Origin: Acidobacteriota bacterium
GTDB lineage: Bacteria > Acidobacteriota > Blastocatellia > RBC074
Assembly (NCBI GenBank): GCA_016196035.1
Contig: JACPYM010000010.1
Coordinates: 107,876 to 171,875, forward strand
Reading direction: 5' to 3'
Length of the DNA stretch: 64,000 bases
A program made the position numbers and the translations under genes. The notes below the pieces were generated by a model. That model had not been told where the DNA came from and searched no databases. It was given only the letters and a program-made list of their open reading frames with translations. The stretch's first letter is position 1, and each line of letters starts with the position of its first letter. Positions 55,415 to 64,000 of the stretch are shown here, piece by piece.

Positions 55415-56959
55415 ATGAGCAATCAATCATCTGGCCTAGTGCAGCGTCTTTGGAACTACTGTAATTTGCTGCGCGATGATGGCCTGTCTTATGGCGATTA
55501 CGTCGAGCAATTGACCTATCTGCTCTTTCTAAAAATGGCTTGGGAGCAAACGAAAGGGCCCAACCCAAAGGTTTCTAACATCCCCGAAACGTATAGCTGG
55601 CCGAGTCTGATGAAGCTGGACGGCGAACGGCTGGAAACACGCTACCGCCGTGGCTTGGAAGAGTTGGGCAAACAAAAGGGGATGCTCGGTCTGATCTTCC
55701 GCAAGGCGCTCAACAAGATTCAAGACCCCGCCAAATTGCGCCGGTTGATCGCGGAGTTGATTGACAAGGTTGATTGGAGCAGCCTGTCAGCGGATGTGAA
55801 GGGCGACGCCTACGAAGGTTTGCTCGAAAAGAACGCGCAGGACACCAAAGGCGGGGCGGGGCAATACTTCACGCCGCGTCCCGTCATCGAAGCCATTGTC
55901 GAAGTGATCCGCCCACAACCTGGCGAGAAGATTTCCGATCCGGCTTGCGGCACCGGTGGCTTTTTGCTGGAAGCGCACCGCTACATCGAACGACACAACC
56001 CCAACTTGGATAAGACGCAAAAGCGGCATTTGAAACTTAAGGCATTGCGCGGCGTCGAGTTGGTGGATAGCGTGACGCGGCTCTGTGCAATGAATCTGCT
56101 CTTGCACGGCATTGGCCCTACAACCGAAGCCGAAGGCGAGTCGCCCGTCAAGACCGCCGATAGCCTGAGCAAAGAGCCGGAAGCGGAATTCAATGTCGTG
56201 CTGACCAACCCGCCCTTTGGTAAAAAATCCAGCGTGACTTTTGTCAACGAAGATGAGGACGAAGACGAAGACAAAAAGCAGGCGCTGACCATCGTTCGTA
56301 ATGACTTCTACACTTCGACCAGCAACAAGCAATTGAACTTCCTGCAACACGTCAAGAGCCTGCTCAAAATTCACGGTCGAGCGGCAGTCGTTGTGCCTGA
56401 CAACGTCCTGTTTGAAGGTGGCGCAGGCGAAACCATTCGCCGCAAACTGCTCGAAGAATGCAACGTGCATACGTTGCTGCGGCTGCCAACCGGCATTTTT
56501 TACGCGCAAGGCGTAAAAGCAAACGTGCTTTTCTTTGAGCGCATGGGGCCGGGGGCAAAGGCTTGGACGAAGCAGCTTTGGATTTATGACCTGCGCACCA
56601 ACAAGCATTTCACCTTGCGCACACGCCCGCTTCAGCGCACTGATTTAAATGAGTTTGTGGAGTGCTACAAAGCTGACAATCAAAACCTGCGCAAACCGAC
56701 TTGGTCAGAGGAAAATCCTGACGGGCGCTGGCGAGTTTATTCGTATGAAGAATTGCTTCAGCGCGACAAGCTGAGCTTGGATATTTTCTGGCTCAGAGAT
56801 GAAAGCCTTGAAAGTTCAGCCAATTTGCCTGATGCCGACATCATCGCTGAAGAAATTGCCGACGACCTGCGGGCGGCACTCAGTCAGTTTGAAGAGATTC
56901 AGGAGGATTTGCGGTCAGGCAAAACGCAACGTGCTACTTTAGCACCAGCCGCCGTTTAA
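55415..56959 (+). CDS. hsdM: Type I DNA methyltransferase subunit HsdM
   Basis: A 514-residue N6-adenine methyltransferase. The N-terminal helical domain (LVQRLWNYCNLLRDDGLSYG; YLLFLKMAWEQ) is the HsdM_N module. SAM-binding motif I is ISDPACGTGGFLLEAH, preceded by GGAGQYFTPRPVIEAIVEVI. The catalytic motif IV is VVLTNPPFGKKSS. The later VVPDNVLFEGGAGETIRRKL and RLPTGIFYAQGVKANVLFFE are diagnostic of HsdM. The start is nine bases after ptuB. An acidic stretch, NEDEDEDEDKK, sits in the loop after motif IV. With HsdS it would methylate one asymmetric target, and unlike HsdR it appears intact. Confidence 0.95.
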   Translation: MSNQSSGLVQRLWNYCNLLRDDGLSYGDYVEQLTYLLFLKMAWEQTKGPNPKVSNIPETYSWPSLMKLDGERLETRYRRGLEELGKQKGMLGLIFRKALNKIQDPAKLRRLIAELIDKVDWSSLSADVKGDAYEGLLEKNAQDTKGGAGQYFTPRPVIEAIVEVIRPQPGEKISDPACGTGGFLLEAHRYIERHNPNLDKTQKRHLKLKALRGVELVDSVTRLCAMNLLLHGIGPTTEAEGESPVKTADSLSKEPEAEFNVVLTNPPFGKKSSVTFVNEDEDEDEDKKQALTIVRNDFYTSTSNKQLNFLQHVKSLLKIHGRAAVVVPDNVLFEGGAGETIRRKLLEECNVHTLLRLPTGIFYAQGVKANVLFFERMGPGAKAWTKQLWIYDLRTNKHFTLRTRPLQRTDLNEFVECYKADNQNLRKPTWSEENPDGRWRVYSYEELLQRDKLSLDIFWLRDESLESSANLPDADIIAEEIADDLRAALSQFEEIQEDLRSGKTQRATLAPAAV

Positions 56960-57095
56960 TTAAGCGTAACTACAATGTGAACACAGCGCGTCGTCCACGA
57001 CTGGTGTTGGAAGCGTGGGACAGGCTGAATGGCGAATAAGCAATTGCGGGTGGCATCCCGCCTGCAATCAGGCTAAAGTCAGCGTGGAGGCTGAT

Positions 57096-57362
57096 ATGAG
57101 CAGTGTTCAAGAAATCTATACACAGACCGTCCGCGTGTTGCCTGTGCGCGAAAGGTTATCGCTGGCCGCATTGATCCTCGACGACATAACCCAGGGCCAA
57201 GAGTTCGCCGCAGTGCGCCCACCTTTGAGCGAAGAGCAACGACAGGCGGCGCTGGCTGGGTTGATGCAACACGCCGGAGCGGTCAGCAGCGGCAATCCGC
57301 GTGCGGGTGACAACGAACAGATTGACGCCGATCTGGCGCGCGAATACGGCAAAGACCTGTAA
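57096..57362 (+). CDS. Antitoxin of a vapBC-type pair
   Basis: 88 residues from ATG 57096, which has GGAGG upstream; a longer frame from 57015 has no such site. The N-terminus SSVQEIYTQTVRVLPVRERL followed by SLAALILDDI matches a short antitoxin family found next to PIN toxins in cyanobacteria and Acidobacteria. The C-terminal half is acidic and probably wraps the toxin. The PIN toxin gene starts 12 bp downstream. Antitoxins of this kind usually bind their own promoter; no clear operator was noted in the 136-bp upstream gap. Confidence 0.75.
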   Translation: MSSVQEIYTQTVRVLPVRERLSLAALILDDITQGQEFAAVRPPLSEEQRQAALAGLMQHAGAVSSGNPRAGDNEQIDADLAREYGKDL

Positions 57363-57374
57363 GCGGAGAAGTCT

Positions 57375-57770
57375 ATGTTGCTGGACACGTCCGGGCTACT
57401 GTGTTTTTTCGATGACAGCGACACCCGCCACACGCAAGCCGTCGCCGCCATTCAATCCGCCATAACCTTACTCACGCACGATTATGTGTTGGCGGAATTC
57501 ATCCCCTTGTGCCAGACGCGCGGATTGCCGCGTGAGCGGGCGTTGCGGTTTGTGCGCGACTTGCTGGCGAACCCGATGGTTGAAATCCGCTGGACAGGTG
57601 AGGCCGATTATCACCAAGCCTTAGCCTTGCTCGAAGCCCGCCGTGACAAGACTTATTCGCTGTGCGACGCCTACAGTTTTGTGCTGATGCGCGAGCGTGG
57701 TCTGATCGAGGCCCTCACGACGGACAAGCATTTTGAGCAAGAAGGGTTTATCAAACTGCTGCCTTCCTGA
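57375..57770 (+). CDS. vapC: PIN-domain ribonuclease toxin (VapC-like)
   Basis: A 131-residue PIN-fold RNase. The conserved acids are in place: D4 (LLDTSGLL), E41 (YVLAEFIPL), D98 (SLCDAYSFVLM) and D117 (ALTTDKHFEQEGF). These coordinate Mg2+ for RNA cleavage. The length is typical. The gene is 12 bp after the antitoxin and has GGAG in the leader. It lies just downstream of hsdM, consistent with addiction modules that stabilise defence islands. The RNA target is unknown. Confidence 0.88.
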   Translation: MLLDTSGLLCFFDDSDTRHTQAVAAIQSAITLLTHDYVLAEFIPLCQTRGLPRERALRFVRDLLANPMVEIRWTGEADYHQALALLEARRDKTYSLCDAYSFVLMRERGLIEALTTDKHFEQEGFIKLLPS

Positions 57771-57809
57771 CAGGCCACCGACGACAGGCGGTCAACTTTT
57801 TGCCAGCGA

Positions 57810-58860
57810 TGTCCACGTATCCGCGAAAACCCTATGATCCGCAAAGTTTCGAGCCGCAATTGGTGATTACCTACCTGAATACCACGGCACGACCGAAACC
57901 GAAAAGACGCCGCGCGGCGAACGCTTCCTGGATAATCGCAAGTTTGAAGGCCCCATCCCGGAGATGATCGAAAGCGCCTTTGATTACGTGATGGCAAGCA
58001 TTCGCAAAAGCAGAATGGTCGAGGGCTTGTATACTCGCGACATCCCGGAATATCCCGAAGAGGCCGTCCGCGAAGCCATCGTCAACGCGGTGGCGCATCG
58101 TGATTACAGCCACTTCGCGCGCGGCAGCTATGTGCAAATCAGGCTCTTTGCCGACCGGCTGGAAGTGCAAAGCCCTGGCGGGTTGTACGGCAACGTGACG
58201 GAAGACACGCTCGAAGAAGAGCAATCCACGCGCAACCGTGTCCTGATGCAGTTGCTGGAAGACGTAACCCTGCCGGGCGGCAGGCACCTGGTTGAAAATC
58301 GCGGCACGGGCATTCGCGCAATGCTGGAAGCCATGCGCAAGGCCAACCTGGAACCGCCGCGTTTTCAGGACAAACGCGCGTCACTCTGGTTGACCTTCCG
58401 CAATCATACGCTGATGAGTCCACAAGCCATCGGCTGGCTCAATCAATTTTCCTCATTGCCGCTCAACGATCATCAACGGCTGGCGTTGGTCTATTTGCGC
58501 AACAATCAGCAGATCACCAATAGCTATTACCAGCGGCTGAATCACGTAGATTCTGTGACCGCCAATCGGGAGTTGCGCGGCTTGGTGCAACTTGGCCTGA
58601 CCGAACAGCAGAACTCGCGGCGCTGGGCTTACTACATGCTGAGGTCAGGGAAGGATGTGCCGATGGTTTCGCCTGAACCGTCCGATGAGGAAAAGATTTT
58701 GGCTTATGTGCGCAAAGCTGGGAGCATCAGCAATGAGGAATGCCGCGCGTTGCTCAGCGTGACAATGCAGAGAGCCTCTTATTTGCTCAAGAAACTACAG
58801 ACGCAGGGAACCCTGAAGCGTGAGGGGGAACGCCGCTGGGCGCGGTTTAAGTTGGCGTAG
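57810..58860 (+). pseudogene. Decayed ATP-binding (AlbA_2/HATPase-type) transcriptional regulator
   Basis: The intact-looking frame from 57964 (298 residues) starts inside a family. Upstream codons in the same frame (GTTETEKTPRGERFLDNRKF) belong to it back to a TGA at 57835. The preceding family segment (YDPQSFEPQLVITYL) is in another frame from ATG 57810, so one base appears lost near 57880. The N-terminal AlbA_2 domain itself is absent. The remaining part has EEAVREAIVNAVAHRDY and LEVQSPGGLYGN (GHKL-type ATP-binding motifs), ENRGTGIRAMLEAM, and two winged-helix segments. The original protein would have been an AlbA_2/HATPase regulator. The 57964 start could still give a truncated product. 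Transfer and decay at the edge of the island are likely. Confidence 0.65.
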
Positions 58861-58915
58861 TTCTATTGGCGATCTATTAGCGTCTTGATTGCGAATAGAT
58901 CGCTAATAGAAATTT
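58861..58915 (+). terminator. Stem-loop after the regulator pseudogene
   Basis: TTCTATTGGCGATCTATT (58861-58878) pairs with 58894-58911 with one mismatch around a 15-nt loop, followed by ATTTTC. It starts directly after the TAG stop and has the position of an intrinsic terminator, with a weak T tract. Confidence 0.6.
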
Positions 58916-59018
58916 TCTGCTGTGGAAGCCGCGCGAAACTGCGCGAATGGTTGACTGATTGTGGAAGTAAAAGCAAAACGGGCACCGGCTAGTGCCCGTA
59001 AGTAATTGATTTGCTTGA

Positions 59019-59064
<46 letters not shown>

Positions 59065-59232
59065 TTGAGGCTACGTTGCTCAAGTTTTACACGCCGTTCC
59101 GTGTTGGTCAGTCAAGCCACTGGTCTGCAATACCTTACAGCCTTACTCTTGTAGCTTTTCGTTTCCAATTTATGACCCTGTGTTACACTCGAATGTGTTG
59201 TTTCAATGTGTTGTTCACAGGAGTCAATAAGA

Positions 59233-60357
59233 ATGAAAGCTCGAAAAGGCTACGTTTTCAAACAAGGAAAAGTTTGGGTTGCGAGGATAACCTACGGCAC
59301 CCCGGATGGGAAGCGCCACAACATCACCCGCAATGCGGCAACCAAGACCGAAGCCACCGAACTGCTCGATGATCTGCGCCAGCAGTACAAGGACTATGGG
59401 GCCAAGCCGCTCGAAGGGGCGCGGCTGAAGATGGCCGAACTGGTTGACGCTTACCTGAAGGCGAAGGTCAAGCCCGCCGAGTACCACGGCGACCGCAAAG
59501 TCGCGGGCATGCGCAACTGGCGCAGTCCGACGCTCTACGCCGCGACGATCAAGCAGCACTTCGGCAAGAAACGCATCAAGGACGTTACGCCCAGCGACAT
59601 CGAAATCTTCAAAAGTCTGCGCCTAAAAACTCAGACGGTACGGGGCAAGGAACGCAGCATTGCCTCGGTCAACCGGGAGCTTGAACTATTGCGCGCCATC
59701 TTCAGCTTCGCCAAACGCGAGGGCTGGCTGTTGGTCAATCCGTTTGAGCGGTTGGAAGGTGTTATCAGCAAGGCTGACGAAACACGGCGGGAGCGCGTGT
59801 TGAGCAAGGCGGAAGAGGGCCGGTTGCTTGATGCTTGCATTGGCCCGCGCGCGCACCTGAAACCACTACTGCTGGCTGCGCTCGATACCGGCATGCGCAA
59901 AGGTGAACTGCTCACACTGCGCTGGCGCAACGTTGATCTGGCGGCGCGCACGATCACTGTGACAGCCCGGAACAGCAAGACCGCGCGTCAACGCACTGTC
60001 GGTATCACGACGCGCCTGTTCGGCGAATTAGAACACCTCTGGAAAATCTCACCGCAAGACGCCGAAGAGTTGGTCTTCGGTATCACCGACAACTTCAAAC
60101 GAAGCTGGCTAGGAGCCTGCCGCGCCGCCGGCGTCGAAGGCTTCAGGTTTCATGACAGCCGCCATACCTGCATTTCACGCTGGGTGGCTTCGGGGCTGCC
60201 GATCCCGGAGATCATGCGCTTGAGCGGGCACAGCACACTGACGGCCTTTGCAATTTATGCGAATGCGACGGAGCAGACGGTGAAGCGCGGCGCCGATGCG
60301 CTCGACACCTGGCATGAGATGAACGCCATCGAAACGGTCAGCGCAATGGTGAATTGA
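59233..60357 (+). CDS. int: Tyrosine recombinase (phage-type integrase)
   Basis: 374 residues from ATG 59233 with AGGAG about ten bases upstream. The N-terminal arm-binding part (KARKGYVFKQGKVWVARITY) is AP2-like. The core-binding domain follows (RIKDVTPSDIEIFKSLRLK). The catalytic domain has all active residues: R222 in DTGMRKGELLTLRW, H307-x-x-R310 in FHDSRHTCISRW, H333 in LSGHSTLTAF and the nucleophile Y342 in AIYANAT. It should integrate and excise the element at the neighbouring tRNA-Arg fragment, 169 bp away. The core-binding domain is closely related to the remnant at 47,544. A strong terminator follows at 60,560. Confidence 0.94.
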   Translation: MKARKGYVFKQGKVWVARITYGTPDGKRHNITRNAATKTEATELLDDLRQQYKDYGAKPLEGARLKMAELVDAYLKAKVKPAEYHGDRKVAGMRNWRSPTLYAATIKQHFGKKRIKDVTPSDIEIFKSLRLKTQTVRGKERSIASVNRELELLRAIFSFAKREGWLLVNPFERLEGVISKADETRRERVLSKAEEGRLLDACIGPRAHLKPLLLAALDTGMRKGELLTLRWRNVDLAARTITVTARNSKTARQRTVGITTRLFGELEHLWKISPQDAEELVFGITDNFKRSWLGACRAAGVEGFRFHDSRHTCISRWVASGLPIPEIMRLSGHSTLTAFAIYANATEQTVKRGADALDTWHEMNAIETVSAMVN

Positions 60358-60751
60358 CCACGGCTTCGGCGTTGTAGTGGCACCGGAAGGCTAGAAGCGG
60401 TGAGTAAAAATGCTACTCCGAGATATATCTTGACTCGAAATGACACATCTGATAGGGTTTTTCCACTTCCTCGCTGTAACACATTTTCTTTCAAATGGTT
60501 TTGCAGCAAATTACAAAAGTGCGGCTGGGTGTGGTGGCCCGCGCGCTTTCGGAATTCAGAAAAGCGGTGGTTGAACAGAGACGTATACGTGCGTCCGTTC
60601 AACCACCGCTTTTTGTTTTTTTGACGCCACCAGATTTAGGGCAGCCGGTTTGATTGCCGTCGAGCGGCTGCCCCACGTGAACCGCACCGCGCGCTGAATT
60701 GCTCGGCGTGTGGTACGAATCCCCAAATGCATTTTCAATGAATGGAGGCAC
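60358..60751 (+). other. Intergenic region between integrase and the replication genes
   Basis: This 394-bp gap contains a strong terminator (60560-60621). A weak open frame through the first half (60400-60624) is not convincing because it runs through the terminator. The leader of the next gene ends in GGAGG. No clear promoter was picked out. Confidence 0.5.
60560..60621 (+). terminator. Strong intrinsic terminator after int
   Basis: AAAAGCGGTGGTTGAAC (60560-60576) is the exact complement of 60597-60613, with a 20-nt loop and a T-rich tail (TTGTTTTTTT). It should separate int transcription from the replication genes. Confidence 0.85.
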
Positions 60752-60967
60752 ATGAGCAATCTTGAAAAACGATATTCGGAGACCGAAGTCATCGAACAGG
60801 GGTTGATCCCCGGCATCACCAACCGCATCACCCTGCATCGCAAACGCAAGGCGCGGCTGATCGGTTTTTACCGGGTTGGCAACAAAGTCTTCTATGGTGA
60901 GTCCCACATCGCGGAATTCATGGCGCGCTGCGAACGCAAGGCCAAAGGGCAGGGAGGTGGGCAATGA
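60752..60967 (+). CDS. Excisionase/helix-turn-helix-like small protein
   Basis: 71 residues from ATG 60752 with TGGAGG upstream; a longer frame from 60710 lacks support. The sequence YSETEVIEQGLIPGITNRIT then RKRKARLIGFYRVGNKVFYG followed by ESHIAEFMARC has the layout of MerR-type excisionase winged helices (helix-turn-helix, then a wing with YRVG and a recognition of the last helix), as in HTH_17 proteins. It is basic. Position between int and the primase fits a directionality factor or regulator. Its stop overlaps the next start (ATGA). Confidence 0.7.
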   Translation: MSNLEKRYSETEVIEQGLIPGITNRITLHRKRKARLIGFYRVGNKVFYGESHIAEFMARCERKAKGQGGGQ

Positions 60968-61218
60968 CTCTTACAAACGCAAAGGCCGCGACGGGTGGCA
61001 CCGTCACGGCCTTCAGAAACCAATCAGCAGAGCGGCGGATTGGGTTGACGGTTGCGAAAGTACCACAGCCCCCGCGCTCCACTCAACACGCATTTGCCGC
61101 GATTGACCGGCTGCTTGCCTGCGCGCTGGCGTTGGCGTGCTTCGACCTCGACTACACAGCCGAGATCGAATTGGCTCGCCAGTTGGCTGCTGCTGCAGAA
61201 CGGAGGTTGATGGCATGA
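60964..61218 (+). CDS. Small protein of unknown function
   Basis: 84 residues, start overlapping the previous stop (ATGA) with GGAGG upstream, and its own stop overlapping the next start, so it is embedded in a coupled run. The first 40 residues are Thr/Arg-rich and probably flexible. The C-terminal half is a helix pair ([39 protein letters not shown]). No family is recognised. Confidence 0.65.
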   Translation: MTLTNAKAATGGTVTAFRNQSAERRIGLTVAKVPQPPRSTQHAFAAIDRLLACALALACFDLDYTAEIELARQLAAAAERRLMA

Positions 61219-62213
61219 GCCTCTTCAACACACCACACACGCCGTTGCGTCGTGTCAATCGCCGCTATCCCTGCCCAATCTGCCAACACGCTGATTGGTG
61301 CAGTGTCCGCGAAGATGAAAGCGCGGCCATTTGCATGCGGATCGGCGACGGCGCGGCGACGCAAACCAAAGACGGCGGCTGGCTGCATATTTTGCGTGAT
61401 AGCGAGGCTGCTCAGCGGGTTGCGCAGCCGGTTCGCCCGCGCAACCCGCAACCCAAGCTTGAACCGCTCACTGCACCGATTGACCGGTGCCACGCCGTCT
61501 ACACCGCCCTGCTCGAATCGCTCACGTTGAGCGAACGGCACGCTGACGATCTGTTGCAGCGCGGCTTGCACGATACGGCGATTGCCTACGGCCTGTATGC
61601 GAGTGCACCAGACAGTGAGGTTGCGCAACGGCTCTGTAATGACTTGGCCGCGCGCTTCGATCTGTACAACGTGCCGGGCTTCTATCGCCAGGGCGCGACG
61701 TGGCGAATGCACGCTGGCGACTGGCGGCGCGGTTATTTCGTGCCGGTGCGCGACCTGGCCGGACGGGTTCAGGCGTTGACGACGCGGCTTGATGAACCAA
61801 CCGAGAACAGCGCGAAATATCTGTGGCTGTCGTCGCGCGGCAAATTGGCTGGCGCGTCCAGCGGCGTGCCCATTCATTTCGCGGGGCGGCATCTGTTTGA
61901 CAAAGGCGATGCCATCATCACGGAAGGCGCGTTGAAGGCTGAGGTCATTGGGCAGTTCGCCGAATGCGCGGTGGTGGGGCTGGCGAGTGTGACCGCGCAC
62001 AGAGCCAACCTCGGATACGCGCTGCGGGCCGCAGGTGTCCGGCACGCTCGCATCGCCTTCGATGCTGACTGGCGCACGAACCCCGCCGTCCGCACGCAAC
62101 TCGAACGCCTCGGCAAAGAATTGCAGGAAGCTGGCCTTGTCGTCTCCTTGTTGGATTGGTCACCGACCGAAGGCAAAGGGCTGGATGATGTACTGGCGAA
62201 GGAGGCGGCTTGA
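61215..62213 (+). CDS. Toprim-domain protein with N-terminal zinc ribbon (DUF3854-like)
   Basis: 332 residues from ATG 61215, overlapping the previous stop. An N-terminal zinc-binding segment ([20 protein letters not shown], then ICMR) carries four cysteines (C20, C23, C29, C41). Residues 110-220 include [20 protein letters not shown] and [20 protein letters not shown], the primase-associated region. The Toprim core has the conserved Glu in [15 protein letters not shown] and the Asp pair in [11 protein letters not shown]. The end, [17 protein letters not shown], is typical of DUF3854 proteins of mobile elements. It probably works with the next gene product in priming replication of the element. 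Confidence 0.85.
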   Translation: MSLFNTPHTPLRRVNRRYPCPICQHADWCSVREDESAAICMRIGDGAATQTKDGGWLHILRDSEAAQRVAQPVRPRNPQPKLEPLTAPIDRCHAVYTALLESLTLSERHADDLLQRGLHDTAIAYGLYASAPDSEVAQRLCNDLAARFDLYNVPGFYRQGATWRMHAGDWRRGYFVPVRDLAGRVQALTTRLDEPTENSAKYLWLSSRGKLAGASSGVPIHFAGRHLFDKGDAIITEGALKAEVIGQFAECAVVGLASVTAHRANLGYALRAAGVRHARIAFDADWRTNPAVRTQLERLGKELQEAGLVVSLLDWSPTEGKGLDDVLAKEAA

Positions 62214-62224
62214 CGAGGACATCA

Positions 62225-63673
62225 ATGATTGCGCCAGATGTGCACGAAGTGTCGTTTGCACAACTACAGCAACAAAAGGCCAACGGCAAGGCGGATGATT
62301 TCGCTGCCGTATATGCGGGTACGGGAGCCAAAGCTGCAACAGTGCCGATTGCCCATGCGCAAGTGTTGCGGAACATTCTTGGCAGGTTGGAGCTTTACGC
62401 TGAGTTGAAGCGCGATGGTCTGAAGGAAAAGCAGTTGTTGGTGCTAACGATCCGGCAGTTACTTGACGTGGTTAAACAGCAGCAATTTCGGCTGGCCCGA
62501 AAGAATGACTTTGTTTTCGTTTACAACGGCGAATACTGGCGCGAGGTTGACCGTGACGCTTTGAAAACGTTTCTCAGTCGTGCGGCGGAACAGTTGGGCG
62601 TGGGGGATGTGACCGCGCAGCACTATGAATTCATTGACAAGCTCTACCGTCAATTTCTTGCCGCAGCCCACTTTGAGGAAATCGAAACCGATACCGAAAA
62701 AGTTTTGATAAATCTGCGCAACGGCACCTTTGAAATCAGCGCCAGCGCGCAGCAGTTGCGCGTTTTTGACCCTGCCGACTTTCTCAAACACCAGCTTCAA
62801 TTCCAGTACGATGAAGCGGCAAAAGCTCCAAAATTCCAAGCTTACCTTGCGCGTGTGTTGCCAGAGCCAGAATTGCAAAACATTGTCGCCGAGTATTTCG
62901 GCTACATCTTTACGCGCAACCTGAAGCTCGAAAAAGCCCTGCTTTTGTATGGCGGCGGGGCAAACGGGAAGTCGGTGTTGTTCGACGTGATGAATGCGCT
63001 GCTGGGCAAAGAGAATACGGCCAACTACTCACTTGCCGACTTGATGCAGGAGCACAACCGCGCGCAAATCGCCAACAAATTGTTGAACTATGGCAGCGAG
63101 ATCAACGCGGCGGTGACGAAAGATGTGTTCAAGAATTTGGTGAGTTGCGAACCGATCATGGCGCGGCTGAAGTACGGCAACTCGTTCCTGATGGAAAACT
63201 ACGCCAAGCTTTGCTTCAACTGCAATGAGTTACCGCGCGACATTGAACAGACTGACGCCTATTTTCGGCGCCTGTTGATTGTGCCCTTCCGCGTCACCAT
63301 TCCTGAAGAAGAGCAAGACAAAGAGTTGGCCCGCAAGATCATCGCCAGCGAACTGTCCGGCGTTTTCAATTGGGTGCTGGCCGGTTTGCAACGGCTGCTC
63401 AAACGCAAGCGGTTCACCGATTCAGAGATCGTGCGCGACACGATCAAAGCGTATCGAGAGGAAGCCGACAGCGTGGCCTGTTTCCTGAACGAATCTGAAC
63501 TCAAACCCGATGGCTTGTTGAAAGAAGTCTATGCCGGCTACCGAGCTTATTGTTCTGATTCCGGGATGAAGCCGCTGGGCAAGCAAAACTTCCGCAAACG
63601 ACTTGAGGCGCACGCTTACACCGTCGAACTGAACCCCAGCAGCAAGATGATGATCGTTTTCAAGCAAGCGTAA
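62225..63673 (+). CDS. P4-type (D5-like) primase-helicase
   Basis: 482 residues from ATG 62225, which has GAGGA upstream; a TTG at 62210 overlapping the previous stop is the alternative. Residues about 60-220 are the D5_N-type region ([29 protein letters not shown]). The SF3 helicase follows: Walker [21 protein letters not shown] (about 243), [11 protein letters not shown] (Walker B region), and [11 protein letters not shown] with [10 protein letters not shown] (motif C and arginine finger). A DNA-binding wing closes the C-terminus. Proteins of this kind melt the origin of satellite phages and plasmids such as P4. A large inverted repeat with reiterated units begins 11 bp after its stop. Confidence 0.9.
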   Translation: MIAPDVHEVSFAQLQQQKANGKADDFAAVYAGTGAKAATVPIAHAQVLRNILGRLELYAELKRDGLKEKQLLVLTIRQLLDVVKQQQFRLARKNDFVFVYNGEYWREVDRDALKTFLSRAAEQLGVGDVTAQHYEFIDKLYRQFLAAAHFEEIETDTEKVLINLRNGTFEISASAQQLRVFDPADFLKHQLQFQYDEAAKAPKFQAYLARVLPEPELQNIVAEYFGYIFTRNLKLEKALLLYGGGANGKSVLFDVMNALLGKENTANYSLADLMQEHNRAQIANKLLNYGSEINAAVTKDVFKNLVSCEPIMARLKYGNSFLMENYAKLCFNCNELPRDIEQTDAYFRRLLIVPFRVTIPEEEQDKELARKIIASELSGVFNWVLAGLQRLLKRKRFTDSEIVRDTIKAYREEADSVACFLNESELKPDGLLKEVYAGYRAYCSDSGMKPLGKQNFRKRLEAHAYTVELNPSSKMMIVFKQA

Positions 63674-63683
63674 GAAAGTAGAA

Positions 63684-63858
63684 AAAATGTTTTTCAAAAC
63701 TCCGAAAATCCGAAAATCCGGGATGGCGGCATTTCCACAGAACTCAAAGAAATGCCCCCAAGCTCAGTCTTATCAAGGTGATAACCAGAATTTAGGCATC
63801 TTCGCCGGATTTCGGGTTTACCGGATTTTCGGATTTTCGGAGTTTTGAAAAACATTTT
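63684..63858. repeat. 38-bp inverted repeat with iteron-like units, candidate replication origin
   Basis: The arms 63684-63721 and 63821-63858 are exact complements, 99 bp apart. Each arm contains tandem TCCGAAAA units. The spacer holds a further CCGGATTTCGG half-copy (63805-63815) and a small stem (GGCATTT...AAATGCC). Location just after a P4-type primase-helicase gene is like the P4 arrangement, where iterons bound by the primase-helicase form part of the origin. A terminator role or a MITE is the alternative. Confidence 0.6.
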
Positions 63859-63904
63859 CGGCTCATGTGTAGTCAGTTTGCATCGCCAGGGGTAAGCTTA
63901 GGGA

Positions 63905-64000
63905 ATGATTGACTTTCCCCTTAACGATCTCCTAGATGCCGAAGCCTGCACGTTGTGGTTGGCGCAGCAGCTTCATCCGCACGGCTTGTGCTGTCCGGAC
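63905..64000 (+). CDS. Start of a transposase-like gene, cut by the window edge
   Basis: Thirty-two codons from ATG 63905 to the window end: an acidic helix (LNDLLDAEACTLWLAQQL) then HPHGLCCPD. This resembles the N-terminal zinc ribbon of ISXO2/IS1595-type or IS1-type transposases, where LHP.GL.CP.CG is common. Only the first cysteines are visible. A weak GGGA lies just upstream. Confidence 0.5.
   Translation, partial: MIDFPLNDLLDAEACTLWLAQQLHPHGLCCPD

Noticed and set aside
60400..60624. 74-residue frame after int
   Set aside because: It is read through a strong intrinsic terminator and ends in its T tract.

Overview
The window looks like a chromosomal segment of an Acidobacteriota member, probably class Blastocatellia. 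This is inference from gene content. It has moderately high GC, a TIGR02999-type ECF sigma factor followed by a Ser/Thr kinase with a beta-propeller sensor, a PASTA-rpe-bamD run, and many short palindromic repeats between genes. No rRNA and no complete tRNA is present.

1-19.6 kb is mostly core genome: a partial exported protein, a TPR protein, the sigma factor/kinase pair, a small Cys-rich protein with a papain-like protease, isocitrate and malate dehydrogenase (icd, mdh), greA, a PASTA protein, rpe, bamD, a receiver-domain regulator, valS, nadC and birA. Palindromic insertions lie between several of them. One nested pair precedes valS, and another repeat appears to supply the N-terminus of BirA.

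19,589-23,929 is a well-delimited 4.34-kb transposon inserted in the last codons of birA. It has 18-bp terminal inverted repeats, 8/9-matching 9-bp flanking repeats, a DDE transposase with an N-terminal SWIM zinc finger, and, as cargo, a ribbon-helix-helix regulator plus a single-chain restriction nuclease/N4-cytosine methyltransferase.

26.8-47.5 kb is a 20.7-kb block of five same-strand genes that I cannot assign to any described system: a 416-aa protein, an 1153-aa protein, an EEP (DNase I-like) nuclease, a 3929-aa beta-rich protein with at least 14 LysM-like repeats, and a 929-aa protein with a thaumatin/GH64-like N-terminus. None has a Sec signal peptide. Shared small beta domains and an ATGA stop/start overlap link the last two. 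This is the best candidate for an undescribed system.

47.5-58.9 kb is a defence island. It begins with a chimeric ORF carrying an integrase remnant. A type I restriction-modification operon follows (hsdR broken by one in-frame TAA, hsdS, hsdM) with a Septu-like ATPase/HNH pair (ptuA, ptuB) between hsdS and hsdM. A vapBC-type toxin-antitoxin pair and a decayed ATPase-type regulator follow.

From 59.0 kb to the right edge lies the start of an integrative element. A fragment of the 3' half of a tRNA-Arg gene marks the presumed attachment site. Then come a tyrosine recombinase, an excisionase-like protein, a small protein, a Toprim protein, a P4-type primase/helicase, a 38-bp inverted repeat with iteron-like units that could be the replication origin, and the first codons of a transposase-like gene.
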